DNA of 64,000 nt, taken from contig JADKJZ010000005.1 in the NCBI GenBank assembly GCA_016720805.1, positions 80,955 through 144,954 of the forward strand, in the 5' to 3' direction. Positions 41,887 to 50,521 of this stretch are shown here, piece by piece. The stretch comes from Gemmatimonadota bacterium. GTDB taxonomy: Bacteria; Gemmatimonadota; Gemmatimonadetes; Gemmatimonadales; GWC2-71-9. A program made the translations under genes and the position numbers. Every line of letters starts with the position of its first letter. Position 1 is the stretch's first letter. The notes below the pieces were generated by a model. That model was not told the DNA's origin. It made no database searches and saw nothing but the letters and a program-made list of their open reading frames with translations.

Positions 41887-43511
41887 TGTATGGGCGCAGC
41901 ATGCTGCCCACCCCGTCTCACGCGCGAGCCTGCGCGCACTTCGCCGCCCGCCCCGCCCGCCGCCCGCGCGGGGAGTCGCGCCACCGTCCGCGCCAGCCGC
42001 GGACTGCGCGCCACGACCTTGCCGTCGACCAGCAGCGTCAGCCCGGCGCCGCGCTTGTAGCGCGTTCCGTCCTTGTCCCAGATGATCGCCACATCGTGGC
42101 CGTGGTAGCTGATGTTGTCCAAGGCAAAGTAGACCCACGACTCGGGGGCCAGCGGCGCGACCTCGAGCGAGTCGTCGGCACGCGGCCGGAGCCCGACGAG
42201 GCCGGTGATGATCAGGTCGGTGTAGCCGGAATGGAAATAGTGCTCCGAATGGTACGGCGAGTCATGCCCCGCGAACGAGCCGTTGTCGGGGTTCGCCGCC
42301 TCGGCGATGTACGGCTTCCCGTCCTTCCGCTGGCTCAGGGTGTAGGTGCGGAGCAGCGAGAAGTAGTCCGCCTTGCTCACCACATTCTGCTTGTAGTTGT
42401 TGAGCAGGTTCGCCATCGCGACCAGCGTCTGCGTGGTGGCGTACGGCCAGGCGTTGCCGCTCCAGACGCAGCAGGTCTTCGAGATCAGGAAGAGCGGGTC
42501 GTGGCGCTCGACCGTGAGCGGCCCGAACGGCGCGGCGAAGTACGCCGTGTCCATCAGGAACTTCCACGCCGCCTCGTAGCCGTTGTCCGGCAGGTTGAAC
42601 TGCCACGGCACGTAGCCGATCTGCTCGCGGCCATGCGGGTTCCCCGCATACGGCCCGGTCTGATAGGTGAGCGACCCGGCCTTGATGCCGTCCTTCTCGT
42701 CGGTCCGGTTCTGGTGGAAGAAGAACTCGCGCTTCGGATCCCAGAGCTGCTGCTGCACGCGCTGCTTGAGGTCGGCGGCCTTCGCCGCGAAGAGGCGCGC
42801 CTTCTCGGGTTGGCCGAGGATGGCGGCGGCCTTCGAGATCGCGAGCTCGTCGGCGTAGAGGTAGGCGTTGATGGTGGGGCGGTAGCCGTCGGCGCCGGCG
42901 AACTCGTCCACCGTCTGCCGAGAGTTGATGTTGGTCTCCATCCCGTCGTGCATGCCGTCCCAGTGGAACATCTTCGCGGTGCTGTCCCAGTGTTCCGTGA
43001 CCCAGCCGTTGTACTGCGTCTCCATGTGCGGCAGCATGCGCTTCAGGAACGACGTGTCGTTGTTGACCATGTACGTCGCGAAGATCGCGTCGCCGTACCA
43101 GTTGCTGTAGCTCCGCGGCTCCGCACCCGGCGTCTCGAACCAGTACTTCGCAAAGTCCCGGGTGATCACGCCGTCGCGCAGCCAGCGGACTTCGTAGAGT
43201 TGGTGGCCGAGGGGGCAGGAGATCGCGCCGAACGCTCCTGACCAGAACGGCCGGTCGATGAACTCGCTGAAGGTGTAGCCGCTCTCGGGGCTGCCGTAGG
43301 TCATGTGCTTCGTGACCAGCTCCCAGCGGTAGTAGTAGGTGCTGTTGATTTCCTGGTCGGGCGAATCGAAGAACGGGATGTGCTGCTCGTACCAGGCCCA
43401 GTCCTTGTTGTCCCACCAGGTCTCGCGGGTGAGCAGCGCCCGGTGGTCGAGCACCTGGGCGGCCAGCGGAAACGGGGCGATCAGTGCCAGCAGGAGCAGG
43501 GCGCGTCGCAT
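41862..43511 (-). CDS. Exported glycosidase with (alpha/alpha)6-type catalytic domain, C-terminus frameshifted
   Basis: A signal peptide (LLLLALIAPFPLAAQ) precedes an MGH1/GH63-like all-helical domain: RETWWDNKDWAWYEQHIPFFDSPD, YRWELVTKHMTYGSPESGY, a GHQLYEVRWLRD stretch and SGNAWPYATTQTLVAM. The last about 35 residues are GC-rich, low-complexity sequence that passes through a truncated palindrome and ends HKRASRAT. Homologous proteins continue into discoidin domains, which here are in another frame. The GH family number is uncertain. Confidence 0.8.
   Translation of the reverse strand: MRRALLLLALIAPFPLAAQVLDHRALLTRETWWDNKDWAWYEQHIPFFDSPDQEINSTYYYRWELVTKHMTYGSPESGYTFSEFIDRPFWSGAFGAISCPLGHQLYEVRWLRDGVITRDFAKYWFETPGAEPRSYSNWYGDAIFATYMVNNDTSFLKRMLPHMETQYNGWVTEHWDSTAKMFHWDGMHDGMETNINSRQTVDEFAGADGYRPTINAYLYADELAISKAAAILGQPEKARLFAAKAADLKQRVQQQLWDPKREFFFHQNRTDEKDGIKAGSLTYQTGPYAGNPHGREQIGYVPWQFNLPDNGYEAAWKFLMDTAYFAAPFGPLTVERHDPLFLISKTCCVWSGNAWPYATTQTLVAMANLLNNYKQNVVSKADYFSLLRTYTLSQRKDGKPYIAEAANPDNGSFAGHDSPYHSEHYFHSGYTDLIITGLVGLRPRADDSLEVAPLAPESWVYFALDNISYHGHDVAIIWDKDGTRYKRGAGLTLLVDGKVVARSPRLARTVARLPARAAGGAGGEVRAGSRVRRGGQHAAPIHKRASRAT
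41892..41909. repeat. Truncated GC palindrome, core II, at the frameshift site
   Basis: GGGCGCAGCATGCTGCCC lacks two bases of the right arm. It lies in the linker between the glycosidase and discoidin frames. Confidence 0.85.
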
Positions 43512-43596
43512 CGGAGACCTGATGTTGGGGAGATGGGGGAATGTACCGTCAGGAGGATGGATGCGTCGCGGGGTACCCCCAATCCCCGCGCGGTCG

Positions 43597-43622
43597 TGTA
43601 GGGGCGCGGCCTGCCGCGCCCG
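43597..43622. repeat. GC palindrome, core III
   Basis: GTAGGGGCGCGGCCTGCCGC followed by GCCCGT has nine-base arms around a two-base centre. It lies in the gap between the glycosidase and PQQ-type dehydrogenase genes. Confidence 0.9.
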
Positions 43623-43704
43623 TCCACGTGGGTCCACGGATCGCCGGGGTGCGGGTCGGGGCGCCGTCTCGGGCGTGCCGGCATCGCCATAATGGGGGAG
43701 ACGG

Positions 43705-43829
43705 GCGCGGCAGGCCGCGCCCCTACATCCGATATTCGGGGCACGACGCGATCATCGCGGCAGGCCGCGCCCCTACATCCGATATTCGGGGCACGACGCG
43801 ATCATCGCGGGGGCCCGCGCCCCTACATC
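43705..43829. repeat. Tandem 50-bp repeat, 2.5 copies, containing core III palindrome
   Basis: Two identical 50-bp units (43705-43754, 43755-43804) and a partial third each contain GCAGGCCGCGCCCCTAC and ATCCGATATTCGGGG. The first copy has the full palindrome (43702-43725); later copies have altered left arms. The rest of 43512-43896 holds only repeats and no gene. Confidence 0.92.
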
Positions 43830-43860
43830 GACGCGCGATTCGCCGTTCGCCCCGCGCGGT

Positions 43861-43866
43861 TAAATT
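43861..43866 (+). promoter_or_regulatory. -10 candidate TAAATT
   Basis: TAAATT lies 36 nt before the ATG at 43897, followed by a TTGGAG ribosome site. Confidence 0.4.
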
Positions 43867-43896
43867 CGACCGTCGCTTTCCCCCTTGGAGTCGCCC

Positions 43897-45054
43897 ATGT
43901 CCGTCCGCATCGCCTCGCTCTCGCTGACCGCCCTGCTCGGCGCCGCCTGCCTCGGCGCCCAGACGCCGTCGATCAAGTCGCCCACGCCCGCCAACACCAC
44001 CGGGGTGCTCCGCGCCGAGCGGGTGGCGACCGGGCTCGAAAACCCGTGGGGCCTCGCCTTCCTGCCGGATGGCCAGATGATCGTGACCGAACGGGCCGGC
44101 CGGCTGCGCTACGTCGCCAAGGACGGCACCCTCTCGGCGCCGGTCACCGGCACGCCGACGGTCCTCTTTCAGGGCCAGGGCGGCCTCCTCGATGTCGCCG
44201 TCGACCCGAAGTTCGCCCAGAACAAGACCATCTACCTGAGCTTCTCGGAGCCGGGCGAGGGTGGGACGGCCGGAACGGCGGTCGCGCGCGGCCGCCTGAA
44301 TGGCGGGGCGCTCACCGAGGTCGAGGTCATCTACCGCCAGAGCCCCAAGGTCCGGAGCGGGAACCACTACGGCTCGCGGATCGCCTTCGGCAAGGACGGC
44401 ACCCTCTTCGTGACCGCCGGTGACCGCTTCAATCAGCGGCCGCTGGTGCAGGACCTCTCGACCGGCATCGGCAAGATCGTGCGGATCAATCCCGACGGCA
44501 CCATCCCGAAGGACAATCCGTTCGTCGGGAAGGCCGGGACCAACGAGGCGATCTGGAGCTACGGTCACCGCAACCTGCAGGGCGCCGTCGTCGACGCGTC
44601 GGGGAAGCTCTGGACCCTTGAGCATGGCGCCAGGGGTGGCGATGAACTGAACCACCCCGAGGCCGGGAAGAACTACGGCTGGCCGGTCATCACCTACGGC
44701 GTCGACTACAGCGGCGTGAAGATCGGTGAGGGGACGGAGAAGGCCGGCATGGAGCAGCCCGTCTACTACTGGGACCCCGTCATCGCACCGTCGGCGATCA
44801 TCATCTACACCGGCGACAAGATCCCGGGGTGGAAGGGCAACTTCGTCATCGGCGGCATGGGCGCGGTGAACGGACTCGTGCGGCTCGTGATGCAGAACGG
44901 CGTCGTCGTGAAGGAAGAGCGTCACCTCGGTGAGCTCGGCCTCCGCATCCGCGACGTGCAGCAGGGTCCCGACGGCTTCGTGTACATCACCACCGAGAAG
45001 ACCAGCAAGGACGAACAGGGGCAGATCTTCCGCGTCCGCCCCGCGACCCGATAA
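43897..45054 (+). CDS. PQQ-dependent sugar dehydrogenase (soluble glucose dehydrogenase type)
   Basis: This 385-residue exported beta-propeller has the family sequences LENPWGLAFLPDGQMIVTERAGRL, GGLLDVAVDPKFAQNKTIYLSFSEP, HYGSRIAFGKDGTLFVTAGDR with the catalytic His, and HGARGGDELN. PQQ-dependent aldose oxidation in the periplasm is the family role; PQQ genes are not in the window. ATG 43897 begins a signal peptide (SLSLTALLGAACLG). Confidence 0.93.
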   Translation: MSVRIASLSLTALLGAACLGAQTPSIKSPTPANTTGVLRAERVATGLENPWGLAFLPDGQMIVTERAGRLRYVAKDGTLSAPVTGTPTVLFQGQGGLLDVAVDPKFAQNKTIYLSFSEPGEGGTAGTAVARGRLNGGALTEVEVIYRQSPKVRSGNHYGSRIAFGKDGTLFVTAGDRFNQRPLVQDLSTGIGKIVRINPDGTIPKDNPFVGKAGTNEAIWSYGHRNLQGAVVDASGKLWTLEHGARGGDELNHPEAGKNYGWPVITYGVDYSGVKIGEGTEKAGMEQPVYYWDPVIAPSAIIIYTGDKIPGWKGNFVIGGMGAVNGLVRLVMQNGVVVKEERHLGELGLRIRDVQQGPDGFVYITTEKTSKDEQGQIFRVRPATR

Positions 45055-45087
45055 TCTGATCATCCTCTTGCAGTTGGAGTTGTCCTG

Positions 45088-45564
45088 ATGGCCGCACTCT
45101 CGCCGTACCGTACGCTGCCCGCGCCCAAGCGCGTCGAACTGGTGCTCCACGACCTGAGCACCACCAAGGACTCGCGCGCGCTCTACATCCAGCGCATGGT
45201 CGCGCGTGGCGGCGGTTTCCGCCCGGTGACGCTGCGCGCCTGGTCGCTCGAGAAGCTCGCGAAGGAGATCGTCCGCCTCAATCTCGAGTCGTTCCAGGAC
45301 GAGCTCGGCATGCTGCAGACGCTCTACGTCGAAAAGGAGCCCGAGCTGCAGATCGCCTTCCTCGATGCCGCCGGCGTCGCCCACAAGGCAGGCCACATCG
45401 CCGACGACATGCCGACGCCGTTCGCCTCCGCCGAGAACGTCAAGAAGGCCGCGGAGCAGCTGCTCGCGAGCCACGGCGACGACGGCAAGCGGTATCTCCG
45501 GACGATCGCGATCTACAATGGTGAGGCGTGGCCGGGATTGGGATCTCTCCTTGGAGAGACCTGA
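45088..45564 (+). CDS. Conserved protein of unknown function, 158 aa
   Basis: I do not recognise a family. The protein is soluble and mixed alpha/beta, with MVARGGGFRPVTLRAWSLEKLAKEIVRLN and TPFASAENVKKAAEQLLASHG. It has no signal peptide, although both neighbours on its side are exported enzymes. A heptamer array follows six bases after the stop. Confidence 0.6.
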   Translation: MAALSPYRTLPAPKRVELVLHDLSTTKDSRALYIQRMVARGGGFRPVTLRAWSLEKLAKEIVRLNLESFQDELGMLQTLYVEKEPELQIAFLDAAGVAHKAGHIADDMPTPFASAENVKKAAEQLLASHGDDGKRYLRTIAIYNGEAWPGLGSLLGET

Positions 45565-45569
45565 TAGAG

Positions 45570-45684
45570 GATGATCGATGATCGATCATCGATGATCGAT
45601 ACTCAGAAGCGTGGCGAAGCGGATTGATTCCCGCCGAGCCACGCTTCGTCGCTATCGATCATCGACCATCGATCATCGATCATC
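45570..45684. repeat. Inverted heptamer array 13 with inner hairpin
   Basis: Five left units (GATGATC type, 45570-45604) and four right units (GATCATC type, 45657-45684) flank an inner inverted repeat GAAGCGTGGC/GCCACGCTTC. The two convergent genes stop within eight bases of each side, so it is placed like a bidirectional terminator. Confidence 0.9.
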
Positions 45685-45690
45685 GGCTGT

Positions 45691-46737
45691 CTACTTGATC
45701 GACTGCATCTCAATCACAAACCTGTACTTCACATCGCTCTTCAACATCCGCTCATACGCGGTGTTGATCTCCTGCATCGGGATCAGCTCGATGTCGGCGA
45801 CGATGTTGTGCTCGCCGCAGAAGTCGAGCATCTCCTGCGTCTCCTTGATGCCACCGATGAGCGAGCCGGCGATGCTGCGGCGGCCCATGATCAACCCCAG
45901 GACGCTCGGCGAGGCATGCGGCGTCGCGGGCACGCCGACCATCACCATCGTGCCGTCGCGCTTCAGGGCACCGACGAAGGGATCGAGGTTGTGCGAGGCG
46001 GCGACGGTGTTGAGGATGAAGTCGAACGTCCTGGCCTCGGCGGCCATCGCGGCCGCATCCGTGCTGATCACCACGCGGTGCGCGCCGAGCGCCGTGGCAT
46101 CGGCCGCCTTGCTCGGCGTGGTGGTGAACACCGTCACCTTGGCACCCATCGCGGCGGCAATCTTGACGCCCATGTGGCCGAGGCCACCGAGTCCGACGAC
46201 GCCGACGGTGCTTCCCTTGCCGACCTTCCAGTGGCTCAACGGCGAGTAGGTGGTGATCCCGGCGCAGAGCAGCGGGGCGGCCGCGGCGAGGTTGAGGTTC
46301 GGTGGGACCCGCAGCACGAAGGCCTGGTCAACGGTGATGTCGGTGGTGTAGCCGCCGTAGGTCGGCCCGCCAGTGTGCTTGTCCACGCCCATGTAGGTGC
46401 CGACGAAGCCGCTGCCGGTGCAGTAGTTCTCAAGCCCTTCCTGGCACGAGGGGCAGGTGCGGCAGGAATCGACCATGCAGCCGACGCCGACGGTGTCCCC
46501 GACCTTGAAGCCCGTCACGTCGCTGCCCACTGCCGTCACGTGGCCGACGATCTCGTGGCCCGGGATCGCCGGATACGGGATCGGGCCCCAGTCGCCCTTC
46601 ACGAAGTGCAGGTCCGAGTGGCAGACGCCACAGTAGACAATGTCGATCGCGACATCGGTCGGGCCCGGCGCACGGCGGGTGATGGTATGGGCAGCAAGCG
46701 GCGTGTCGCCTGAGAAGGCGGCAAAGGCGTTCGTCAT
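45691..46737 (-). CDS. Zinc-type NAD(P)-dependent alcohol dehydrogenase (cinnamyl-alcohol/YahK type)
   Basis: This 348-residue enzyme has the catalytic zinc ligands CGVCHSD and GHEIVGHV, four structural-zinc Cys in GCMVDSCRTCPSCQEGLENYC, and the Rossmann motif GLGGLGHMG. It reduces aldehydes or oxidises primary alcohols in the cytoplasm. ATG 46737 is chosen because homology begins at MTNAFAAFS. Confidence 0.94.
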   Translation of the reverse strand: MTNAFAAFSGDTPLAAHTITRRAPGPTDVAIDIVYCGVCHSDLHFVKGDWGPIPYPAIPGHEIVGHVTAVGSDVTGFKVGDTVGVGCMVDSCRTCPSCQEGLENYCTGSGFVGTYMGVDKHTGGPTYGGYTTDITVDQAFVLRVPPNLNLAAAAPLLCAGITTYSPLSHWKVGKGSTVGVVGLGGLGHMGVKIAAAMGAKVTVFTTTPSKAADATALGAHRVVISTDAAAMAAEARTFDFILNTVAASHNLDPFVGALKRDGTMVMVGVPATPHASPSVLGLIMGRRSIAGSLIGGIKETQEMLDFCGEHNIVADIELIPMQEINTAYERMLKSDVKYRFVIEMQSIK

Positions 46738-46846
46738 GAGGTCGGGAGTCCTGGGCTGTGAGGGGCGCGGGGGAGGACCCCAATGATAGCGCGCCGGCCC
46801 GCCCGGTCGCAGGACCATCGCGTCGGCGGAGCGCATCGGGGCCGAT

Positions 46847-46930
46847 GTGGCGCGCCTGGCTCCATCCACGATGCCGGCATCGCCCGCAAAGATCGCGGCG
46901 GGCTCCATCCATGGATGGAGGCGCGCCGAC
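46847..46930. repeat. Inverted repeat with inner palindrome CTCCATCCATGGATGGAG
   Basis: An 18-base perfect palindrome (46903-46920) lies inside longer arms starting GGCGCGCC at 46850 and ending GGCGCGCC. It follows the stop of the gene at 46936 by about 15 bases and could terminate it. Confidence 0.6.
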
Positions 46931-46935
46931 CCCGA

Positions 46936-47514
46936 TCAGTCCTGCCAGGTCGAGAACACCCACACGATCAGGCCGGCCACCGTCACGATCGCGGCCGCGC
47001 CGCCGATCCGCCCCGGCTTTCCGCCGAGCCGCAGTCCGGCCGCGAACGACGCGCTGCTCACATCCTTCACGGGGCCATTGAGGGTCCAGATCCGACGCGT
47101 CCCGGCGGCGGCCTGGATCGAGAGGCCGATCTTGTCCTTGTGCATCACCGCCACGTCGACCAGCAGCGGCCCCGTCAGATCGTCGTTCCGTGCGATCATC
47201 ACACTCGGCGTCAGGTCGAGCGTCGTCGTCGGCGAGGCGTGATAGCGAAGCCGAGGCCCGAGCGCGAGATAGGCGTTGCCGTCCAGAATGCCGGCCGTGA
47301 GGACGCCACCCGCCGACGTCCGCGCACCGACCGGCGTCACGCGGCCGAGCCCGATCGCCATCATCAGCTTGCCCTCGTCGGAGGCGAACGGACTTTCCGC
47401 TTCGCCGAACCGCACGACCCGTGTCCCGATCGAGAACTCGGTGATCGTCCGCGGCCGGAGCGGCGACTGCGCGGAGAGCGGGAGGGCGAGGAGAAGCAGA
47501 AGAGCGAGTCGCAT
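46936..47514 (-). CDS. Exported protein of unknown function with C-terminal membrane helix
   Basis: A signal peptide (LALLLLLALPLSAQ) precedes repeated beta-type strands (TEFSIGTRVVRFGEAES, YLALGPRLRYHASP), and a C-terminal helix (IGGAAAIVTVAGLIVWVF) follows. It could be an outer-membrane-associated beta protein. Upstream in-frame codons come from heptamer array 14, so ATG 47514 is used. Confidence 0.6.
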   Translation of the reverse strand: MRLALLLLLALPLSAQSPLRPRTITEFSIGTRVVRFGEAESPFASDEGKLMMAIGLGRVTPVGARTSAGGVLTAGILDGNAYLALGPRLRYHASPTTTLDLTPSVMIARNDDLTGPLLVDVAVMHKDKIGLSIQAAAGTRRIWTLNGPVKDVSSASFAAGLRLGGKPGRIGGAAAIVTVAGLIVWVFSTWQD

Positions 47515-47534
47515 TCGGGGAAGATACTGCAATG

Positions 47535-47569
47535 GATGATCGATCATCGATGATCGATCATCGATCATC
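47535..47569. repeat. Heptamer array 14 (GATGATC / GATCATC)
   Basis: Five contiguous units between the stop of the DDAH gene (five bases away) and the start of the gene at 46936-47514. Confidence 0.88.
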
Positions 47570-47574
47570 GGTCG

Positions 47575-48351
47575 TTAAGGAACTCGAATGGAAAGGCAAC
47601 TCAGTCCCCCATCCATCTTCCGGAACTCGGACATCTCCAACTCGATCACTCGGAATCCCAGCGCGGCCACGCGCGCGGCGAGCGCAGGGAAGCCCGTCGC
47701 CATCAGCACCGCCCCGTTGATGGCGACGCAGTTCGCCCCATACCCCTCGGCGTCGGGGACCACGACCAACTGGAAGCGCTGCAACGCCGGGTGATCCGCG
47801 AGCCCGGCGACGGTGATCAGCTGCTCATCGCCGAGCCAGGCGATGCCGCTCTTGAGGTGCAGCAGGGTCGGGTGGGCACGGATGTCGATCGTGGCGGCGG
47901 TATAACCGAGTCGCTCGAGCCAGGCGGTGAGTTGCCGCGCGCCCTCGACGTTGGTCCGATCGGAAATGCCGATCAGGAAGTGACTTCCCGCCTGACAGAT
48001 GTCGCCGCCATCGAGTGTCCCTGGCGCATGGATGGATGCGACCGCACCAAAGAAGCGCTCAAGCACCGGCTGCATCGCCGCGACTTCGCCGGCGCGGCTC
48101 GGCGCCCCCGGTCGCGCGAGGATCGCACCGTGCGCCGTGACGATCGCCGTGTCCTCGACGAAGGTCGAGTCGGGATACGCATCATCAGGCGGCAGCGCGG
48201 TGATGGAGAGCCCAAGCTGCGTGAGCGCGGCGCAATAGGCGGCGTGTTGCGCCTGCGCCAGCGCGAGGTCGGGCGCGCCGAGGCCGGCCGTGGTGAGGCC
48301 GGCGGCGTAAGAGGCCGAAGGGGGGCGGGTGATGGCGGCGGAGAAATGCAT
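47575..48351 (-). CDS. Dimethylarginine dimethylaminohydrolase-like enzyme (DDAH)
   Basis: This 258-residue member of the guanidino-group hydrolase family has the substrate motif PDSTFVEDTA, the catalytic His in THPTLLHLKSG-like sequence (AHPTLLHLKS) and the nucleophile Cys in GGLSCLSIR near the C-terminus. DDAH releases citrulline from methylated arginines. Arginine deiminase-like activity is the main alternative. ATG 48351 or ATG 48360 could start it. Confidence 0.9.
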   Translation of the reverse strand: MHFSAAITRPPSASYAAGLTTAGLGAPDLALAQAQHAAYCAALTQLGLSITALPPDDAYPDSTFVEDTAIVTAHGAILARPGAPSRAGEVAAMQPVLERFFGAVASIHAPGTLDGGDICQAGSHFLIGISDRTNVEGARQLTAWLERLGYTAATIDIRAHPTLLHLKSGIAWLGDEQLITVAGLADHPALQRFQLVVVPDAEGYGANCVAINGAVLMATGFPALAARVAALGFRVIELEMSEFRKMDGGLSCLSIRVP

Positions 48352-48407
48352 CGGGACCATCCACGATCATTGGGAAACCGGGGCACGCGCGCGAATCGTC
48401 ATATTCG

Positions 48408-48430
48408 TAGGGGCGACGCATGCGTCGCCC
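48408..48430. repeat. GC palindrome, core I
   Basis: TAGGGGCGACGCATGCGTCG followed by CCC, in the DDAH upstream gap. Confidence 0.9.
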
Positions 48431-48520
48431 TGCTTCGCGACGATCCGATCCCCGCCCGTGCGCGACGGGGATCGCGACGACGATCACGGCGCGACGGCGA
48501 TATCGGTGGATCATTGGGAA

Positions 48521-48540
48521 GGGCGACGCATGCGTCGCCC
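48521..48540. repeat. GC palindrome, core I
   Basis: Perfect core I copy 110 bp from the previous one. ATTGGGAA precedes this copy and a similar ATTGGGAAA lies upstream of the first. Confidence 0.9.
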
Positions 48541-48549
48541 CAACACAAA

Positions 48550-49816
48550 TTAGCGTCCGCCCGCATGGGAGGATCCCACGATCACCCGATACACCGGCCA
48601 ACTCACCGCCAGCAGCGCCATCGACCACAGCGAATTGGTGCGGTCGCTGAGCACCGCCCCGACGAGGAACGCGACGGAGCCGACGATCAGCAACCCCAGG
48701 CTATAGGGATAGCCGGGGAGGCGGAAGGGGCGCGGCGTGTCGGGTTCCTTGCGGCGCAGCGCGGCGACGGCGATGAAGCAGCCGAGGTAGTTCAGGACGA
48801 AGAAGAACGCGGCAAGGGCGAGCACCGAGTTGAAGGTGCCACTCAGGATGAAGAGCAGCGCGGCGCTGACCGAGAGCGCATGCGCCACCACGGGGGTACC
48901 GCCGGCGTTGACGCGGTCGATCGCGGCCGGCATCAGGCCGTCGCGGCTCATCGCCAGCGGCACGCGTGCGGCGAACAGGATGTTGGAGTTGATCCCGCCG
49001 AGCAGGGCGATCAGCACGACGATGCGGATGACCAGGTCGCCCGCGGTCCCGAAGAGAATCGTCCCAGCCGACCCCGCGACGAAGGGATCACCGGCCATCG
49101 CGTCGATGCCAACCACGCGCAGCATCGCGAGGTTGAAGCAGAGGTAGATCGCGATCACCGCCAGCACGCCGCCGATCATCGTGCGCGGCATCGTCCGCTC
49201 GACGTCGGTGGTTTCCTCGCCGAAGTAGAGCGGCCCCGTCCAGCCATCGTAGGTGAAGATCACCGCCTGCAGCGCGAGCACGACTGCCGCGATGAGCCCG
49301 GTGCCGGTGGGCATCCTGCGGGGCCGCGGTGACGACGTCGGGCACTGCCATCACGAAGCCGGCGACGATCAGTGCCGCATAGGCCAGCGCCTTGGCGCCG
49401 CTCAGCAGCTGCTGCGCGACGTCGCCGCTCTTCACGCCGCTCCATTGCAACAATCCGAAGGCAATCACCAACGTTGACGCGATCGCCTTCACCCCGCCCG
49501 GGATCGCCGGAAGCAGCGGCGTCGCGAACTCGGCGAAGGCGATCGCGCCGAGCGAGGTCGAAGCCGCCGTCGAGAACCAGTCGGTCCAGCCGACGACGAA
49601 GGCGGGGTAGGGGCCGAGCCCGCGGCGGACGATCGCGTAGGGCCCGCCCGAGCGCTTCGTGATGACGCCGCCCTCTGCCAGCGCCATCGCGCCGAAGAGC
49701 GCATAGACGCCGCCGACGACCCACACCATGATGAAGAGGGTGGGACTGGGGAGCCGGGCGGCGACTTCGCCCGGGGTCCGCAGGATGCCGGTGGCGATGG
49801 TGTTGCCGACGAGCAC
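48550..49816 (-). pseudogene. APC-family amino-acid permease, frameshifted
   Basis: Two frames together encode an APC transporter: the N-terminal part (GNTIATGILRTPGEVAARLPS, GGPYAIVRRGLGPYPAFVVGW) down to about 49320, and the C-terminal part (ALQAVIFTYDGWTGPLYFGEE, NILFAARVPLAMSRDGLMP). The shift lies near 49313-49330, in TAAPQ/MPTG. The N-terminal frame also lacks a standard start: only a GTG inside helix 1 is available, although homologous sequence (LGVAFGLAV) continues upstream to about 49870. It is broken at least once. Confidence 0.8.
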
Positions 49817-49940
49817 GGCGAGGCCGAAGGCGACGCCAAGGACCTGATGGAGCGAGCCGCGGCGCGCTTCAGCGATCGGGGATGTCCTGTAGGGGAAGGC
49901 GGAGAATACGTCCCGATCGGGAACGGCGGTAGGGGTATCG

Positions 49941-49968
49941 ATGATCGATCATCGATCATCGATGATCG
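49941..49968. repeat. Heptamer array 15 (ATGATCG / ATCATCG)
   Basis: Four contiguous units directly beside the stop codon of the OGFr-like gene (49970-49972). Confidence 0.85.
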
Positions 49969-49969
49969 A

Positions 49970-50479
49970 TTACGCCTCCCGCCAGTATCGCACCGTCTCC
50001 TCACCGATGGTCCCATCGTGTTGCGCGGCGATCTGCTCGAGCGCCGTGCGCAGCGCGTCGGCGAGTTCGGCCTCGCCGAGGAGCCGCAGCGACTTCATGA
50101 TGCGGGTGAGGCGAAGGTGATTGTGGTTGTTGGGCGTGATCCACAGCGCCTGGCGCGCGGAGGCGTTCGAGCTCGCAATGATGCGCGCGTGGTTGCTGGT
50201 GTTGACGATGGTGAAGCCGTAGAAGTCGAGCAGCTTCTCGAACGAACGCCGCAGATACATTCGCAGCATCGGATCGTGATGCCAGTGGGCGATGTCCTCC
50301 TCGGTGAGGAGTGGCGCCTGTGCGTTCGCGCCGCTCGGTTCGTCGAGCGGGAAGAGCCACTGGATGAAGTCGTGTTGCGCCTCGAGTTGCGCATGCGGCC
50401 AGTGCCAGATCTCCGCGAGCATCCTGCCGGCGTGATCGGGACCCTGGTGGCGGTAGAATCGGAGGATGGGTGAGGGCAT
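49970..50479 (-). CDS. Opioid growth factor receptor (OGFr)-like domain protein
   Basis: This 169-residue protein matches the OGFr_N domain found in animals and in scattered bacteria: PILRFYRHQGPDHAGRMLAEIWHWPHAQLEAQHDFIQWLFPLDEPS, where HDFIQWLFP is the family hallmark. The bacterial role is unknown. ATG 50479 is used because longer in-frame sequence is made of GC palindromes. Confidence 0.85.
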   Translation of the reverse strand: MPSPILRFYRHQGPDHAGRMLAEIWHWPHAQLEAQHDFIQWLFPLDEPSGANAQAPLLTEEDIAHWHHDPMLRMYLRRSFEKLLDFYGFTIVNTSNHARIIASSNASARQALWITPNNHNHLRLTRIMKSLRLLGEAELADALRTALEQIAAQHDGTIGEETVRYWREA

Positions 50480-50521
50480 GGGAGCTCCGGATTGGGGTGC
50501 TGGCGCGTTCGGAGACTTCTC

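Noticed and set aside
43723..45474. Long minus-strand frame opposite the PQQ-type dehydrogenase
   Set aside because: The true gene on the plus strand has a signal peptide and clear family motifs. The antisense frame has only shadow composition.
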